A DNA stretch of 64,000 nt from Azospirillum tabaci. GTDB taxonomy: Bacteria > Pseudomonadota > Alphaproteobacteria > Azospirillales > Azospirillaceae. Made by a program: the position numbers and the translations under genes. The DNA lies in the NCBI RefSeq assembly GCF_014596085.1, contig NZ_JACCJY010000015.1:1-64000 (forward strand), written 5' to 3'. This document shows positions 28,228 through 42,543 of this stretch, one piece after another; the first letter of the stretch is position 1; each line of letters starts with the position of its first letter. The notes beneath the pieces are model-generated. The model did not search any database, was not told the DNA's origin, and saw only the letters and a program-made list of their open reading frames with translations.

Positions 28228-29376
28228 CTACCCCGCCCCGGCCCCCAGGAAGGCGCGGATGGGCTGGACGTTGCCGCCCAGAACGACCGGGACGCCCGGC
28301 GTCGAGACGGTCCGGATGGTCATGCCCGAGGTCTCGCCGAAGCTGACGGTGGTCTGCGCCATGCCGCTCGGCAGGTAGAACGGCCACAGGCCGAGCGGGG
28401 CGAAGGTTTCGATGATGGCTTGGTCCAGGGGCGAATAGACCGCGTCCGAAGTGACCGTAATGTCGATACCCTTCGCCGCCGCCAGCGATGCCATGACCCG
28501 CGGCAGGCTTCCGTCGGCGCCGAAGACCGCGTCCCAGGCGGGTTGCGCCGGATCGGGCCAGGGCGGCGTGCAGGGATTGGCATAGGCCGTCGCGATCATC
28601 GAGGAGTTGTACCAGGGCCCCGGCGTGAGCGGCCACGTGATCAGTCCCGACACGGTGACCGACGCCTGCACGTGGCTGCGCGAGAAAAGCAGGCTTTGGC
28701 GGTTGCCTGGAACGGCGCCGCTCCAAAGCCCGTTGTCGATGGTGTCGACCCCCCCGGTCCAGGACCCGGACACATCCCCGCTGGCCGTCTTGCTGTCGAA
28801 GCGGAAGGATTTGGCGATGCCATGGGCAAGGCTTTGGACCAGTTGCGCGTAGCTTCCCCCGAAATCCGCAGGCTGCCCGTTCGGGCCGACATACGGCTCC
28901 AGCGCCGTCTGGGCCGAGCCGATCAGAACCATCACCGCAAGATCCTGCTGCCCGACATTGGCGACCGTCGGCGCGTTGGTCATCGCCCAGATCAGGAACA
29001 GCGACGGCAACTGCTGGGCCGACGGCTGGGGGTGGAGCGTCGCAAGATAAGCGGTCCACGCCTCATACGTGTCGTCGCCGATGTCCTCCTTGAAGGAGGA
29101 TTCGGGAAAGCTCAGCTGGCCGATGACGGATGCATAAATGTCGAAAAAGCGTTCCAGGCTCATATCGTAGGCGTTTGCCGTCAGGGAACGCTGCGGAATT
29201 TCCTGACCGTAACGCCACAGCCCCAGATTCGTCAGAGGAACGACAAAGGATGGCTGAAGGATTTGGAACGCGGCGGACGTGAGATTGAGCGATTGGACGA
29301 CGGAATTGTACCAGCGGTTCTGAAGCCCTTCCATGCCGGCTGGCGTGTCCGCAGCGGCTTCGTGTTGGCGTAACAT
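28228..29376 (-). CDS. Unknown-family protein, tandem paralogue B
   Basis: A 382-residue protein of no family I recognise. It is homologous to the gene just upstream (29482-30672): both have a start region LQNRWYNSVVQSL...FQILQPS, the motif WAMTNAPTVANVGQQDL, GPWYNSSMIATAY, GLWPFY and a C-terminal PGVPVVLGGNVQPIRAFLG. There is no signal peptide or membrane helix. The sequence is rich in Ser, Thr, Trp and Tyr and looks beta-structured, as in a lectin-like or structural protein. The ATG at 29376 is preferred over upstream starts. Function is unknown. Confidence 0.72.
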   Translation of the reverse strand: MLRQHEAAADTPAGMEGLQNRWYNSVVQSLNLTSAAFQILQPSFVVPLTNLGLWRYGQEIPQRSLTANAYDMSLERFFDIYASVIGQLSFPESSFKEDIGDDTYEAWTAYLATLHPQPSAQQLPSLFLIWAMTNAPTVANVGQQDLAVMVLIGSAQTALEPYVGPNGQPADFGGSYAQLVQSLAHGIAKSFRFDSKTASGDVSGSWTGGVDTIDNGLWSGAVPGNRQSLLFSRSHVQASVTVSGLITWPLTPGPWYNSSMIATAYANPCTPPWPDPAQPAWDAVFGADGSLPRVMASLAAAKGIDITVTSDAVYSPLDQAIIETFAPLGLWPFYLPSGMAQTTVSFGETSGMTIRTVSTPGVPVVLGGNVQPIRAFLGAGAG

Positions 29377-29481
29377 CGCGTTCTCCCGAGTTCCATCCGG
29401 AGCGTCATGAAGCGAAGGGAACCGGCCGCAGGCACGGCCGGTCCCCACTCGCCGCGGTCTCAACGGGCTGCGCCCGTGCCC

Positions 29482-30672
29482 TCAGGCCAGGGCCAGCGTC
29501 TTGTCCGACACAGCCTTCAGAGCGGCGGTCGAATGGCCCAGATAGGTCTGGACCGGCAGAACGTTGCCGCCCAGGACGATCGGAACCCCGGGGTCGCTGG
29601 TGATGGTGACGGTCATGTTGCCGTTCTGGTTGAAGGACACCGACGTCGAGGAGCCGCTGCCCGAACCGCTGGTGTAGAACGGCCACAAGCCGGCCGACTT
29701 GTTGCTGTTGATGACGCTCTGGTCATTGGAGTCGAACTTGGCGTCCGACGTGACCTCGATGTACATCGTGTCGGCCACGATCAGGTTGACCATGAAACGG
29801 GTGGTCGTGCCCGTGGCCGGATCGAACACCGTCTTCCAGCTGGGAAGCGCGCCCTGCTTCCACGGCGGCGAATCGGAACTGGAGTAGGCGAGTCCCATCG
29901 CCGAAGAGCTGTACCAGTTGCCCGGCGACGCGGCGAAGGTCAAGACGTGCCGGAAGGTCGCCTTGGTGATCTGCACGTTGCTGGAGGCGAATTTCGTGCT
30001 TTGGGAAGACGACGAGCTGCTGCCGCCCCAGAGTCCGAAGAAACCCGAATTGCCTCCCTTCGACCAGCTGCTCGACACATTGCTGTTCATCGTCGAGCTG
30101 GAGAAGGTGAACGAGCGGGACGGGGCCTGCGACAGCTGCTGGACAAGCACCGAATACCCCGCATTCCAATCCGGCGGCGGAGCCGGCGGCGTCTGGAAGG
30201 GCACGCTGGTGTAGGGCATCAGCGCCAGGCTGGCGGCGCTGACGGGGTTGAGCAGCATCGCCGACAGATCCTGCGCACCGACATTCGCCACCGCCGGAGC
30301 GTTGATCATGGCCCACTGGAAGAAGGTGCTGGGGAGCTGGTTGGCCGCCGGCGTGGGCACGATGCTCGCGATGTAGCTCTTCCAGGCCTTGTAGTTGTCC
30401 GGCCCGATGTCCGGCTCGAAGGTGTTCGTCGGCGCGATCAGCGAACCGATGATGCCCTTGTAATTGGAGAAAAACTGGTTGCCGCCGCTCGCGATGTAAT
30501 TCTGCGTCAGCGACAGCGGCGGGATGTTGTTGAAGTAGTCCCACAGCAAAGTGTTGTTGTTGGCCACAAGCGGCGGCGATGGCTGCAGAATTTGAAACGT
30601 GTCCTGCGACAGTCCGAGGCCCTGGCACAGCCCGTTATAGAAGCCATTTTGAAGATCGAGAAAAGATGACAC
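29482..30672 (-). CDS. Unknown-family protein, tandem paralogue A
   Basis: A 396-residue protein beginning at a GTG (30672) behind a strong AAGGAGG site. It is the paralogue of the protein encoded 105 bases downstream, with shared blocks LQNGFYNGLCQGL...FQILQPS, WAMINAPAVANVGAQDL, GNWYSSSAMGLAY, GLWPFY and PGVPIVLGGNVLPVQTYLG. Differences are a serine-rich insert near residues 220-245 (GGSSSSSSQS) and a Ser/Gly run before the C-terminal block. No signal peptide or membrane helix is apparent. A vegetative-type promoter lies upstream. I do not know the family. Confidence 0.75.
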   Translation of the reverse strand: MSSFLDLQNGFYNGLCQGLGLSQDTFQILQPSPPLVANNNTLLWDYFNNIPPLSLTQNYIASGGNQFFSNYKGIIGSLIAPTNTFEPDIGPDNYKAWKSYIASIVPTPAANQLPSTFFQWAMINAPAVANVGAQDLSAMLLNPVSAASLALMPYTSVPFQTPPAPPPDWNAGYSVLVQQLSQAPSRSFTFSSSTMNSNVSSSWSKGGNSGFFGLWGGSSSSSSQSTKFASSNVQITKATFRHVLTFAASPGNWYSSSAMGLAYSSSDSPPWKQGALPSWKTVFDPATGTTTRFMVNLIVADTMYIEVTSDAKFDSNDQSVINSNKSAGLWPFYTSGSGSGSSTSVSFNQNGNMTVTITSDPGVPIVLGGNVLPVQTYLGHSTAALKAVSDKTLALA

Positions 30673-30726
30673 CGTTTCCTCCTTTGTTTTGTGGTCCGAT
30701 TTCAGCAAAATAATCGCGACAGGATT

Positions 30727-30755
30727 TTTATAGCACCAAGACAGAAAGCAATCAA
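30727..30755 (-). promoter_or_regulatory. Sigma-70 promoter of the tandem paralogues
   Basis: On the minus strand TTGATT (30750-30755) and TATAAA (30727-30732) are separated by exactly 17 bases. Transcription would begin near 30720, about 48 bases before the GTG start. The element sits in the most AT-rich stretch of the window. Confidence 0.65.
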
Positions 30756-31114
30756 CTGCCAAGATCCATTTTTATAAAGAGTACAACCGCATGATATTCT
30801 GTTATCTAACATGATCATATGTTTCCGTTGTTTTGTCATATTAACGTATGGTGTCTGAGAAAGTCCTTTACATGCAAATTATCAATTGTCTTCAAAAAGC
30901 CTTTTTACTGCAACGCCTTGCCGCCCGACGCCTGCGCACAGGATGGATCGGGACGCACGGACACACCCACTCGGGAATCCTTGTCCGGCCCTTGAGCAAC
31001 GTCGCCCTTGCGGTTGCGCCTGCCCGCCCCTTCCGGGTATGGTTCCGGCGGTCCATGAAAGCTCCAGGGGGGTAGCCCCGCGGGGCGCCGCCCGAGACAT
31101 TCCGCGCCCAATCC
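30756..31114. other. Intergenic stretch, AT-rich then GC-rich
   Basis: No convincing gene is seen. About 30690-30910 is strikingly AT-rich compared with the rest of the window, then composition returns to normal. A small plus-strand frame at 30848-31075 has no homology I recognise and no ribosome binding site. The AT-rich part could be a site for nucleoid proteins that silence or bend DNA. Confidence 0.6.
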
Positions 31115-31854
31115 ATGATCAAGGAAAGAACCGAGCTGGCGACGCCGCACCTGAGCGGCCTGCTTGACTTCTGGCTCACCAAATGCATCGGCGGGAAGCC
31201 GCCGGTGTCCAGCACCATCGCCCCGGCCGACCTGCGGCCGTGGAAGGATAATATTGTGATTTTCGAGGTCATCGGCGACGACGACTTCGTTTATTCCTAT
31301 TATGGCCAGTCGCTCGCCGCGGCCTTCGGGCACTCGCGCCTGGGCGCCACGCTGGACGATCTGCCGGAGGAGCAGCGGGCCATCCTGCGCCCCGAATACG
31401 CCTCGCTCCTGCGTGAACGGCTGCCGGTCGCCCGTGTCTACACCGCCGATTTCAGCGGCGTCATGCGCAGCTGGGAACGGCTGGCGCTGCCGATGTCCAG
31501 CGATGGCGAGACCATCGACAAGATCCTGGTCGCCGCCTACGAACTGCCGCCGGACGAGCCGCCCTGCGCCGCGCTCACCCCCGACGCGGCGGATGAGGAG
31601 GCGGAGCTGGAAGCCGACGTGCCGGTCGACGACGGACCGGACGAAGACGGATTGGACGCGGACGGACCGGACGCGGACGACACGGCGGACCCCGAACCCG
31701 AGGCTCTTGCGGACGAGGACGCCGACATCGACGGCGACACGGACGGGATCGCGGATGCCGAGACCGAAACCCAGATCGACGACGACACCCCTGCCGACGA
31801 CGACGCCGACGACGGCGAGTCCTTCTCCACCGAACAGAAACCGGGAGCCCCGGC

Positions 31855-31858
<4 letters not shown>
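31115..31858 (+). CDS. PAS-fold protein with long acidic tail
   Basis: A 247-residue protein. Residues 1-145 look like the PAS family common in Azospirillum and relatives: a start [39 protein letters not shown], and a last strand [10 protein letters not shown]. The remaining 100 residues are almost entirely Asp, Glu, Ala and Pro, presumably disordered. Its stop overlaps the FtsK-type gene by four bases (ATGA), so the two are probably made together. The ligand and any signalling output are unknown. Confidence 0.8.
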
Positions 31859-33891
<2,033 letters not shown>

Positions 33892-33908
33892 GAACGGGAG
33901 AGAGGGCG

Positions 33909-34400
33909 ATGAAGGCGCATTTCGAACGGTTCGCGCGCTACAACCGCTGGGCCAACCGCCGCCTCTACGCGGTGGCGGCCGAGCTGTCGGACGCGCAGTA
34001 CCGCGAGGATCGCAGCGCCTTCTTCCGCTCGGTGCGGGGCACGCTGAACCACATCCTGGTGGCCGACCGGGTGTGGCTGCGCCGCATCGAGGGGGAGGGG
34101 CCGATGCCCCTCGCCCTGGACGAGATCCTCCATGACGGCTTCGACGACCTGCGCGCCGCCCGCGAGGCGGAGGACGAGCGCCTCATCCGCGTCGTGGCGG
34201 AGCAGGAGGAGGCGCGCTTCGCCGCGGACCTCCACTATCACTCGCTGGCCGGGCAGGCCTTCGCCATGCCCTTCTCCGCGGTGCTGGCCCATGTGTTCAA
34301 CCACCAGACCCACCACCGCGGGCAGGCGCACACCCTGCTGACGCAGTTCGGGCTGGCCGCGCCCAGCATCGACTTCGCCTATTTCCTGTTGGAAAAGTAA
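33909..34400 (+). CDS. DinB family protein
   Basis: The 163-residue four-helix-bundle protein starts FERFARYNRWANRRLYAVA and has the three-histidine metal site: the first in LNHILVADRVWL and two in HVFNHQTHHRGQAH. DinB/YfiT proteins bind a divalent metal and some are thiol-dependent transferases. No particular substrate can be inferred. It begins 17 bases after the translocase stop and may be the last gene of that unit. Confidence 0.9.
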   Translation: MKAHFERFARYNRWANRRLYAVAAELSDAQYREDRSAFFRSVRGTLNHILVADRVWLRRIEGEGPMPLALDEILHDGFDDLRAAREAEDERLIRVVAEQEEARFAADLHYHSLAGQAFAMPFSAVLAHVFNHQTHHRGQAHTLLTQFGLAAPSIDFAYFLLEK

Positions 34401-34414
34401 GAAGCGCAGGGTTC

Positions 34415-35143
34415 TCACATCCGCGACGGGGACAGGCGGAACTCCACCACCCGGCTGGTGTGGGCGAGCTTGTCGATCAGCTCCATCGGGTCCGGCGTGC
34501 CGTTGGCCTGGAGCGTGAGCTGATACTCCAGGTGGCCGCTGCCGTTGCGCAGGTGAAAGGCCCAGGACACGATTTCGTAGCCGTGCTCCAGCGCCTTGAC
34601 GCGGAGCACCTCCGCCGGGGGCGCCTGATCGCGCTCGAACACCAGCATCACCTGGACCACCGTGTGGTGGGGCAGCACCGCCTCCAGCCTTTGGAAGGCG
34701 CTCATCACCAGGATGACCAGGAAGGTGGCGCCGATGGCCGCGGCGTAGAAGCCCAGCCCGATGGTCACCCCGATCGCCGCCGCCGTCCAGATCGACGCCG
34801 CGGTGGACAGGCCGCGGATGGAAAAGCCTTCCCGCATGATGACCCCGGCGCCGAGAAAGCCGATGCCGGTCACGATGCCCTGGATGACCCGCGTCGGGTC
34901 GCCGCCCCCGCCGGTTCCGCTCCCGACTCCGCCGTACCACAGGCCGGGATAGGCGTTGACGACAGTCAGCGCCGTCGAGGCGAGGCAGACCAGCGCGTAG
35001 GTCCGCATCCCCGCCGCCCGTCCGTGGAAGGAGCGCTCGTACCCCATCAGGATGCCGAGCCCCAGCGCCCCGACCAGATGCAGCAGGATGACGCCGTTGA
35101 CGGCCAGTTCGGCCGGCGACCAGTAGGCGGACAGGTTCAGCAT
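34415..35143 (-). CDS. MgtC/SapB family membrane protein
   Basis: A 242-residue protein with about five N-terminal transmembrane helices and a soluble C-terminal ACT-like domain (about 165-242). GLGILMGYERSFHGRAAGMRTYALVCL, TRVIQGIVTGIGFLGAGVIM and GLSTAASIWTAAAIGVTIG are the MgtC signatures. The family is linked to magnesium-limited growth and, in MgtC proper, to inhibition of the F-ATPase. The ATG at 35143 follows GGGAGGAG; a longer frame to 35194 is not supported. Confidence 0.9.
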   Translation of the reverse strand: MLNLSAYWSPAELAVNGVILLHLVGALGLGILMGYERSFHGRAAGMRTYALVCLASTALTVVNAYPGLWYGGVGSGTGGGGDPTRVIQGIVTGIGFLGAGVIMREGFSIRGLSTAASIWTAAAIGVTIGLGFYAAAIGATFLVILVMSAFQRLEAVLPHHTVVQVMLVFERDQAPPAEVLRVKALEHGYEIVSWAFHLRNGSGHLEYQLTLQANGTPDPMELIDKLAHTSRVVEFRLSPSRM

Positions 35144-35214
35144 GACGCTCCTCCCCCGGGACGACTGGCCCCAGGAAGCACAGTGTAGCGCCAATTGCTT
35201 CGCGAAGGATCACC

Positions 35215-35613
35215 CTACCCCAGCGCGCCCAGAGTCCAGCGGGCGAGCAGGGCCACCAGCATGCCCTCCGCCGTGGCCAGCATCAGCCGCAGCATCAGGC
35301 TCACGAGGTCGGTGAAGCGGTCGCGGTGGGGAAACACCTCGGCCAGCATGTCGGCGACGGCGCGGCGCAGGTTCAGGCTGACGAGGCCGATCACCAGCGC
35401 CACGGCGGCGGTGCCGACCACATAATAGAGCGCGCCCTTCCAGCCGGCGAAGTTCTGCGGGTGTTCCAGATAGAAGAGCGTGCCGACGACGATCCAGACG
35501 GCGGACGGCCAGATCCCCACCATGTCGGCCCCGCCGGCCGGCCTGGCACCGCCGGGCGCCGGCATCGGAGGCTCCGGCGGGGGCTCCGGCGGGGGTTGCG
35601 CGCTCCAGGGCAC
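35215..35613 (-). CDS. Hypothetical membrane protein with proline-rich start
   Basis: A 132-residue protein. The first 35 residues are Pro/Glu/Gly-rich, followed by membrane helices at about 38-50 and 62-80 and a hydrophobic C-terminus (about 104-130). I do not recognise the family. The GTG at 35613 lies 12 bases after the stop of the upstream PAS gene and 7 bases after a GGAGG, so translational coupling is likely. Confidence 0.65.
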   Translation of the reverse strand: MPWSAQPPPEPPPEPPMPAPGGARPAGGADMVGIWPSAVWIVVGTLFYLEHPQNFAGWKGALYYVVGTAAVALVIGLVSLNLRRAVADMLAEVFPHRDRFTDLVSLMLRLMLATAEGMLVALLARWTLGALG

Positions 35614-35624
35614 CGCCGCCTCCG

Positions 35625-36443
35625 TCAGCCCCCCGGCACGTGCCGGAAGGCCAGCACGCAGGCCGGGCGGCCGTCCTCGTCGGCCAGCGGCAGCAGCAGT
35701 TCGACGAAGCGCGCGCCCGGCAGCATCGGGTCGTCGCGCACCAGAAGGCCGCGCGGTTCCCCCGTCTCCAGACAGGCGCGCAGGTCGGCGTTGAAACGCG
35801 CCGCCGCCTCGGCGGGGTGGCAGTCGCTGACCGGGCGCGGCACCGCGCGCTGACCGATCCGGCGCTGCACCGCCCGCCCGCAGGCGCGGTAAAGGAAATC
35901 CTCGCCGCCGCGCAGCGGCTCCATCAGGCACAGACGCGGCACGCATTCGCGGATCTGCGCGGTGTCGATGTCGCGCGCCTCCGGCATCGGGCGCCCGCGG
36001 CGGACGCGCCGCCAATGAACGTAGAGCAGGCTGGCGATTTGCGGGATCTGCTCGAGATCCAGCGGCTCCGACCGGCAGACCGGCGGCGCGGGCGGCGGCG
36101 GCGGAACGGCGGGCGCCGCCTCCGGGACCGCGCGCACCGGCGCGGCCGCCACGGCCTCCGGGGCCGGCTTGGCGGCGGTGGGGGCCGGGCGACTGGCGAA
36201 GACCGGCTGACGCTCCGGGCGCCCGCCATGCTTCTTCAGCATCGGCAGCGGCGCCCAGGTCGGGCAGGTGTGGTAGGAGCGCGTGACCTTCCGGTAATCC
36301 TGGCTGGTCGCCGTCCGGCACTCCCCCTCCGCGCTGTAGCGGTCGACGTGGACGAGCGTGTTGTCGTCCGACAGGGCGCGGTCGCCCCCCCACGAAACGC
36401 AGGCGGCGCAGGCGCGGCTGTCCTTGGCGAAAGCGTGGGTCAT
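35625..36443 (-). CDS. PAS-domain protein with cysteine-containing N-terminus
   Basis: A 272-residue protein. The N-terminal 65 residues hold five cysteines ([25 protein letters not shown]), possibly a small metal-binding module. A Pro/Ala linker (about 70-115) is followed by the same PAS type as the 31115-31858 protein ([40 protein letters not shown], then [13 protein letters not shown]). No output domain is visible. It is divergent from carB, and a small membrane protein gene follows almost directly. Function unknown. Confidence 0.75.
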   Translation of the reverse strand: MTHAFAKDSRACAACVSWGGDRALSDDNTLVHVDRYSAEGECRTATSQDYRKVTRSYHTCPTWAPLPMLKKHGGRPERQPVFASRPAPTAAKPAPEAVAAAPVRAVPEAAPAVPPPPPAPPVCRSEPLDLEQIPQIASLLYVHWRRVRRGRPMPEARDIDTAQIRECVPRLCLMEPLRGGEDFLYRACGRAVQRRIGQRAVPRPVSDCHPAEAAARFNADLRACLETGEPRGLLVRDDPMLPGARFVELLLPLADEDGRPACVLAFRHVPGG

Positions 36444-36764
36444 CGTGGGGTGCGAACTCCGGAGGCGGTCAGAACGGGTGTGCGGGCTTCTCCCGCTGGC
36501 GAGGATCGGGAAACGCCGGGTTTCCGGCGCACCCCGATTGATGACGCCCTTTCGACGCAGGTTCAAGCCTTGCCTCGCCGCCCGCTGGCGATGTTTCAGA
36601 CATGTGGCCCGCGCATCATCCCACCCCTTCCCCCGCGCCGCCTTGTTCCCTATAAAGGGGCCTCGCAACGACATATTGATCCGTGCCCCCTCACACCCGC
36701 GCCCCTGCCAAGGGGCCAATGGCGCGAGGGGGCTTTTGCTGCACGAACGTCGAGAAGCGGACCC
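36444..36764. other. Divergent intergenic region between the PAS gene and carB
   Basis: This 321-base gap contains a TATAAA (36651-36656) that could be the carB -10 box, with no good -35, and the hairpin structure at 36685-36737 described separately. No further gene is seen. Confidence 0.5.
36685..36737 (+). promoter_or_regulatory. Candidate attenuator in the carB leader
   Basis: GCCCCCT (36685-36691) pairs with AGGGGGC (36727-36733), followed at once by TTTT, the form of an intrinsic terminator. Inside it GCCCCT/AGGGGC (36701-36716) makes a tight hairpin with a four-base loop. The structure ends 28 bases before the carB ATG. Premature termination controlled by pyrimidine or arginine supply is inferred; no leader peptide was found. 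Confidence 0.45.
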
Positions 36765-40016
<3,252 letters not shown>

Positions 40017-40098
40017 GACGGTTTACGGCGCGGCGGACCTCCTCCGCCGCGCCGTAGCTTTCCCAGGGCGCTGCGTCGGCATGGTGATGGATTGAACG

Positions 40099-40572
40099 AT
40101 GGAAAAAGTTCCAATGACTGCGGCGGGATACAACCGCCTGCAAGAGGAGTTGAAGCACCTCAAGGCTGTCGAACGGCCCAACGTCATCAAGGCGATCGCC
40201 GAGGCGCGTGAGCACGGGGACCTGTCGGAAAACGCCGAATACACCGCCGCGCGTGAACGTCAGAGCTTCATCGAGGGCCGCGTCGCGGAGCTGGAGGACA
40301 AGATCAGCCGCGCCGAGGTCATCGACCCGACGAAGCTGTCGGGCAATTCGGTGAAGTTCGGCGCCACCGTCACCCTGGCGGACGAGGACACCGACGAAGA
40401 GATCACCTACCAGATCGTCGGACAGGACGAGAGCGACATCAAGAACGGCATGCTATCCATCCAGGCGCCCTTGGCCCGCGCGCTGATCAACAAGTCGGTC
40501 GGCGACAGCGTGGAGGTCTCCACCCCCGGCGGCTCCAAGGTCTACGAGATCGTCACCGTCGCCTTCAAGTAA
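40099..40572 (+). CDS. greA: Transcription elongation factor GreA
   Basis: The 157-residue protein starts [21 protein letters not shown] and contains the coiled-coil tip [17 protein letters not shown], whose acidic residues enter the RNA polymerase secondary channel and stimulate cleavage of backtracked RNA. The C-terminal domain ends [22 protein letters not shown]. Length is standard. The carB-greA order is frequent in Alphaproteobacteria. A clear terminator follows. Confidence 0.98.
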   Translation: MEKVPMTAAGYNRLQEELKHLKAVERPNVIKAIAEAREHGDLSENAEYTAARERQSFIEGRVAELEDKISRAEVIDPTKLSGNSVKFGATVTLADEDTDEEITYQIVGQDESDIKNGMLSIQAPLARALINKSVGDSVEVSTPGGSKVYEIVTVAFK

Positions 40573-40632
40573 GCGCGGGTTCAAGTTCAGGGGCCGGTTC
40601 GGAAGACACGGCCCCGCCACCGACCGCGAGCC

Positions 40633-40679
40633 GAAACGAAACGCCCCGCACCGCCATCCCGTGCGGGGGGTGTCGTTTC
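40633..40679. terminator. Terminator after greA
   Basis: CCCCGCAC (40644-40651) pairs with GTGCGGGG (40661-40668), and outer GAAACGA (40633-40639) with TCGTTTC (40673-40679), giving A- and T-rich flanks on both sides. It can serve greA and the convergent hydrolase gene. Confidence 0.75.
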
Positions 40680-40715
40680 TTCCCTCGGCCGCTTTTCACC
40701 CCCGGTCCTGCGCCC

Positions 40716-41645
40716 TTATCCCCGCAACCGCTCCGCCAGGAAGGCGCTGACCCGTTCGATGGCGTCCTTGCGGGCGGACTCGTCGGTGCCGACCGTCGCC
40801 TCGCCCGCCGGGGCGGTCGCGAGATTGCGGCGCTTGCGCAGCGGCGAATGAGGGGAATCGAAGCCGTGATGGGCGTCGGGGTAGACCACCACCTCGGTGC
40901 GCTCCTTCACCGGCTCACGGCTCGCCAGCTCCAGGCAGCGCTCCGCCGGGGCCCATTCGTCCTTGCCGCCCAGCAGCATCAGCAGCGGGCCTTCCGGTTG
41001 CCAGTCGGCGTCCATCAGCGGAGTCCGGCAGCCGGGATAGAAGGCGATGGCGGCACGGAACCCGTTCCCCTGCCCGCCCGGCCCATAGGCGGCCAGCACT
41101 GTGCCCGCCCCTTGCGACCAACCCATCAGGGCGATCCGGTCGCTGTCCACGTCGCTGCGCGCGCGCAGATAGGCCAGCGCCGCCCAGGCATCGCGCTTGC
41201 GCTCCTCCGTCGCCCGGACGGGGCGATCCTTGACCGTGCAGACCTCCGCCACGCCGCGCGGGCCGAAGCTGTCCACCATCAGCACCGCATAACCCTGCTC
41301 GCGCAACGTCAGCGCCCAGTCGATGTGCCGGGCCGACACGCGCCCGGTCTTCGCGTAGAGGCCGCTGCAGCCATGCAGAAGGACGACCGTGGGATAGGGG
41401 CCGTCGGCTCTGGGGCGCAGGAAACGCCCGGTCAGTGGCGTCGGCGCGCCGCTGGTCAGGTCGGCGTCGAGCGAGGGGAAGCGGACGATCTCCTCCGCAT
41501 GGACCCCCGGCGTGGCCGCCAGCACCGGTGGGGAGCCGAGCAGAGGCGGCATGGCCAGCGCGGCGGCGAGCGCCAGCGCGGGCAAGCCGGCACGAAGGCG
41601 TGCGGCGCGCGGCGGAAGGATACGGCGGCGGGGTGAGGCCATCAT
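40716..41645 (-). CDS. Exported dienelactone hydrolase-like protein
   Basis: A 309-residue alpha/beta hydrolase. After a basic start (MMASPRRRILPPRAARLRAG) comes a hydrophobic signal sequence (about 22-45, ending VLAA). The catalytic core includes VVLLHGCSGLYAK (oxyanion region), LMGWSQGAGTVLAAYG (nucleophile serine) and PDAHHGFDSP (histidine). This pattern matches dienelactone hydrolase family proteins of unknown substrate. The ATG at 41645, with GGGAGACG upstream, is chosen over a frame running to 41816. Confidence 0.85.
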   Translation of the reverse strand: MMASPRRRILPPRAARLRAGLPALALAAALAMPPLLGSPPVLAATPGVHAEEIVRFPSLDADLTSGAPTPLTGRFLRPRADGPYPTVVLLHGCSGLYAKTGRVSARHIDWALTLREQGYAVLMVDSFGPRGVAEVCTVKDRPVRATEERKRDAWAALAYLRARSDVDSDRIALMGWSQGAGTVLAAYGPGGQGNGFRAAIAFYPGCRTPLMDADWQPEGPLLMLLGGKDEWAPAERCLELASREPVKERTEVVVYPDAHHGFDSPHSPLRKRRNLATAPAGEATVGTDESARKDAIERVSAFLAERLRG

Positions 41646-41879
41646 CGTCTCCCGGTCACGGACAAGATCGGCGGAATCGGTGTCGCACGAGTTTAGCAGC
41701 TTCGCCATGGAAAGCATCGCACGTGCGAAGACGGGCAGAAATCCATTTTCGGAAAGGCTTGGCGTCACAAGATTGCGCGAGGGCCGCATGTCCGAAACGC
41801 AAACAGCCGGCGCCACAACCCACGCGCTGGGTGCGGTGCCGGCTGTCCGGGAAAGGCTTTCGTCGGGTGCGGAGCCGCG

Positions 41880-42434
41880 TCAGCGGCGCGCCACACGGGT
41901 CGAGGACTCGTCCTCGTCCTCCTCGTCGTCATCCTCCAGCGAGTCGGGGATGTCCGGCGAATCGACGTCGATCGGCACACCGGGCGTGTGCTTCGACGTG
42001 CGGATCGACAGCGCCGACTTGACGTGCGACACGTTGGGCGCCGCCGTCAGCTTCGTGGTCAGGAAGCGCTGGTAGTCATCCCAGTCCTCCGCCACGATCT
42101 TCAGCAGGAAATCGTACTCGCCGGCCAGCATGTTGCACTCACGCACCATGGGCCAGGAGTTGACGAGTTCCTCGAATTTCTTTAGGTCCACTTCAGCTTG
42201 GCTGGACAGGCCGACCTGGGCGAACACGGTGACACCGAACCCGAGCGCGTCGGGATTGATGTCGGCGTGATAGCCGCGGATGAAGCCCGCCTCTTCCAAG
42301 GCGCGGACACGCCGCAAACACGGAGGGGCAGAGATGCCGGCGCGCCTCGCGAGTTCTACGTTGGTCATCCGGCCGTCATTTTGCAGGTCGCGCAAAATCC
42401 GCCGGTCAATTCGGTCGAGTTTGACCCGCCGCAT
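41880..42434 (-). CDS. Lrp/AsnC family transcriptional regulator
   Basis: A 184-residue regulator. The N-terminal helix-turn-helix is LDRIDRRILRDLQNDGRMTNVELARRAGISAPPCLRRVRALEEAG; the RAM ligand domain follows (about 65-150, with ECNMLAGEYDFLLKIVAED). A C-terminal tail of about 25 residues is almost all Asp and Glu and ends basic. This is longer than standard Lrp. It probably responds to an amino acid. It diverges from the ELM1-like gene, with 109 bases between, and may control it or itself. Confidence 0.92.
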   Translation of the reverse strand: MRRVKLDRIDRRILRDLQNDGRMTNVELARRAGISAPPCLRRVRALEEAGFIRGYHADINPDALGFGVTVFAQVGLSSQAEVDLKKFEELVNSWPMVRECNMLAGEYDFLLKIVAEDWDDYQRFLTTKLTAAPNVSHVKSALSIRTSKHTPGVPIDVDSPDIPDSLEDDDEEDEDESSTRVARR

Positions 42435-42543
42435 GGTTTACTCGGTAGCTCCGGGGGTGATCTGAAGAAAGGATATTACACGGCGAAGCCATCCACGCCA
42501 AGCAAGAAACCCATACCGGCATCGGTGGAAAAACTTTCCATCG

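Noticed and set aside
30848..31075. A 75-codon frame in the AT-rich to GC-rich intergenic stretch
   Set aside because: No ribosome binding site or recognised homology; the composition changes inside the frame.
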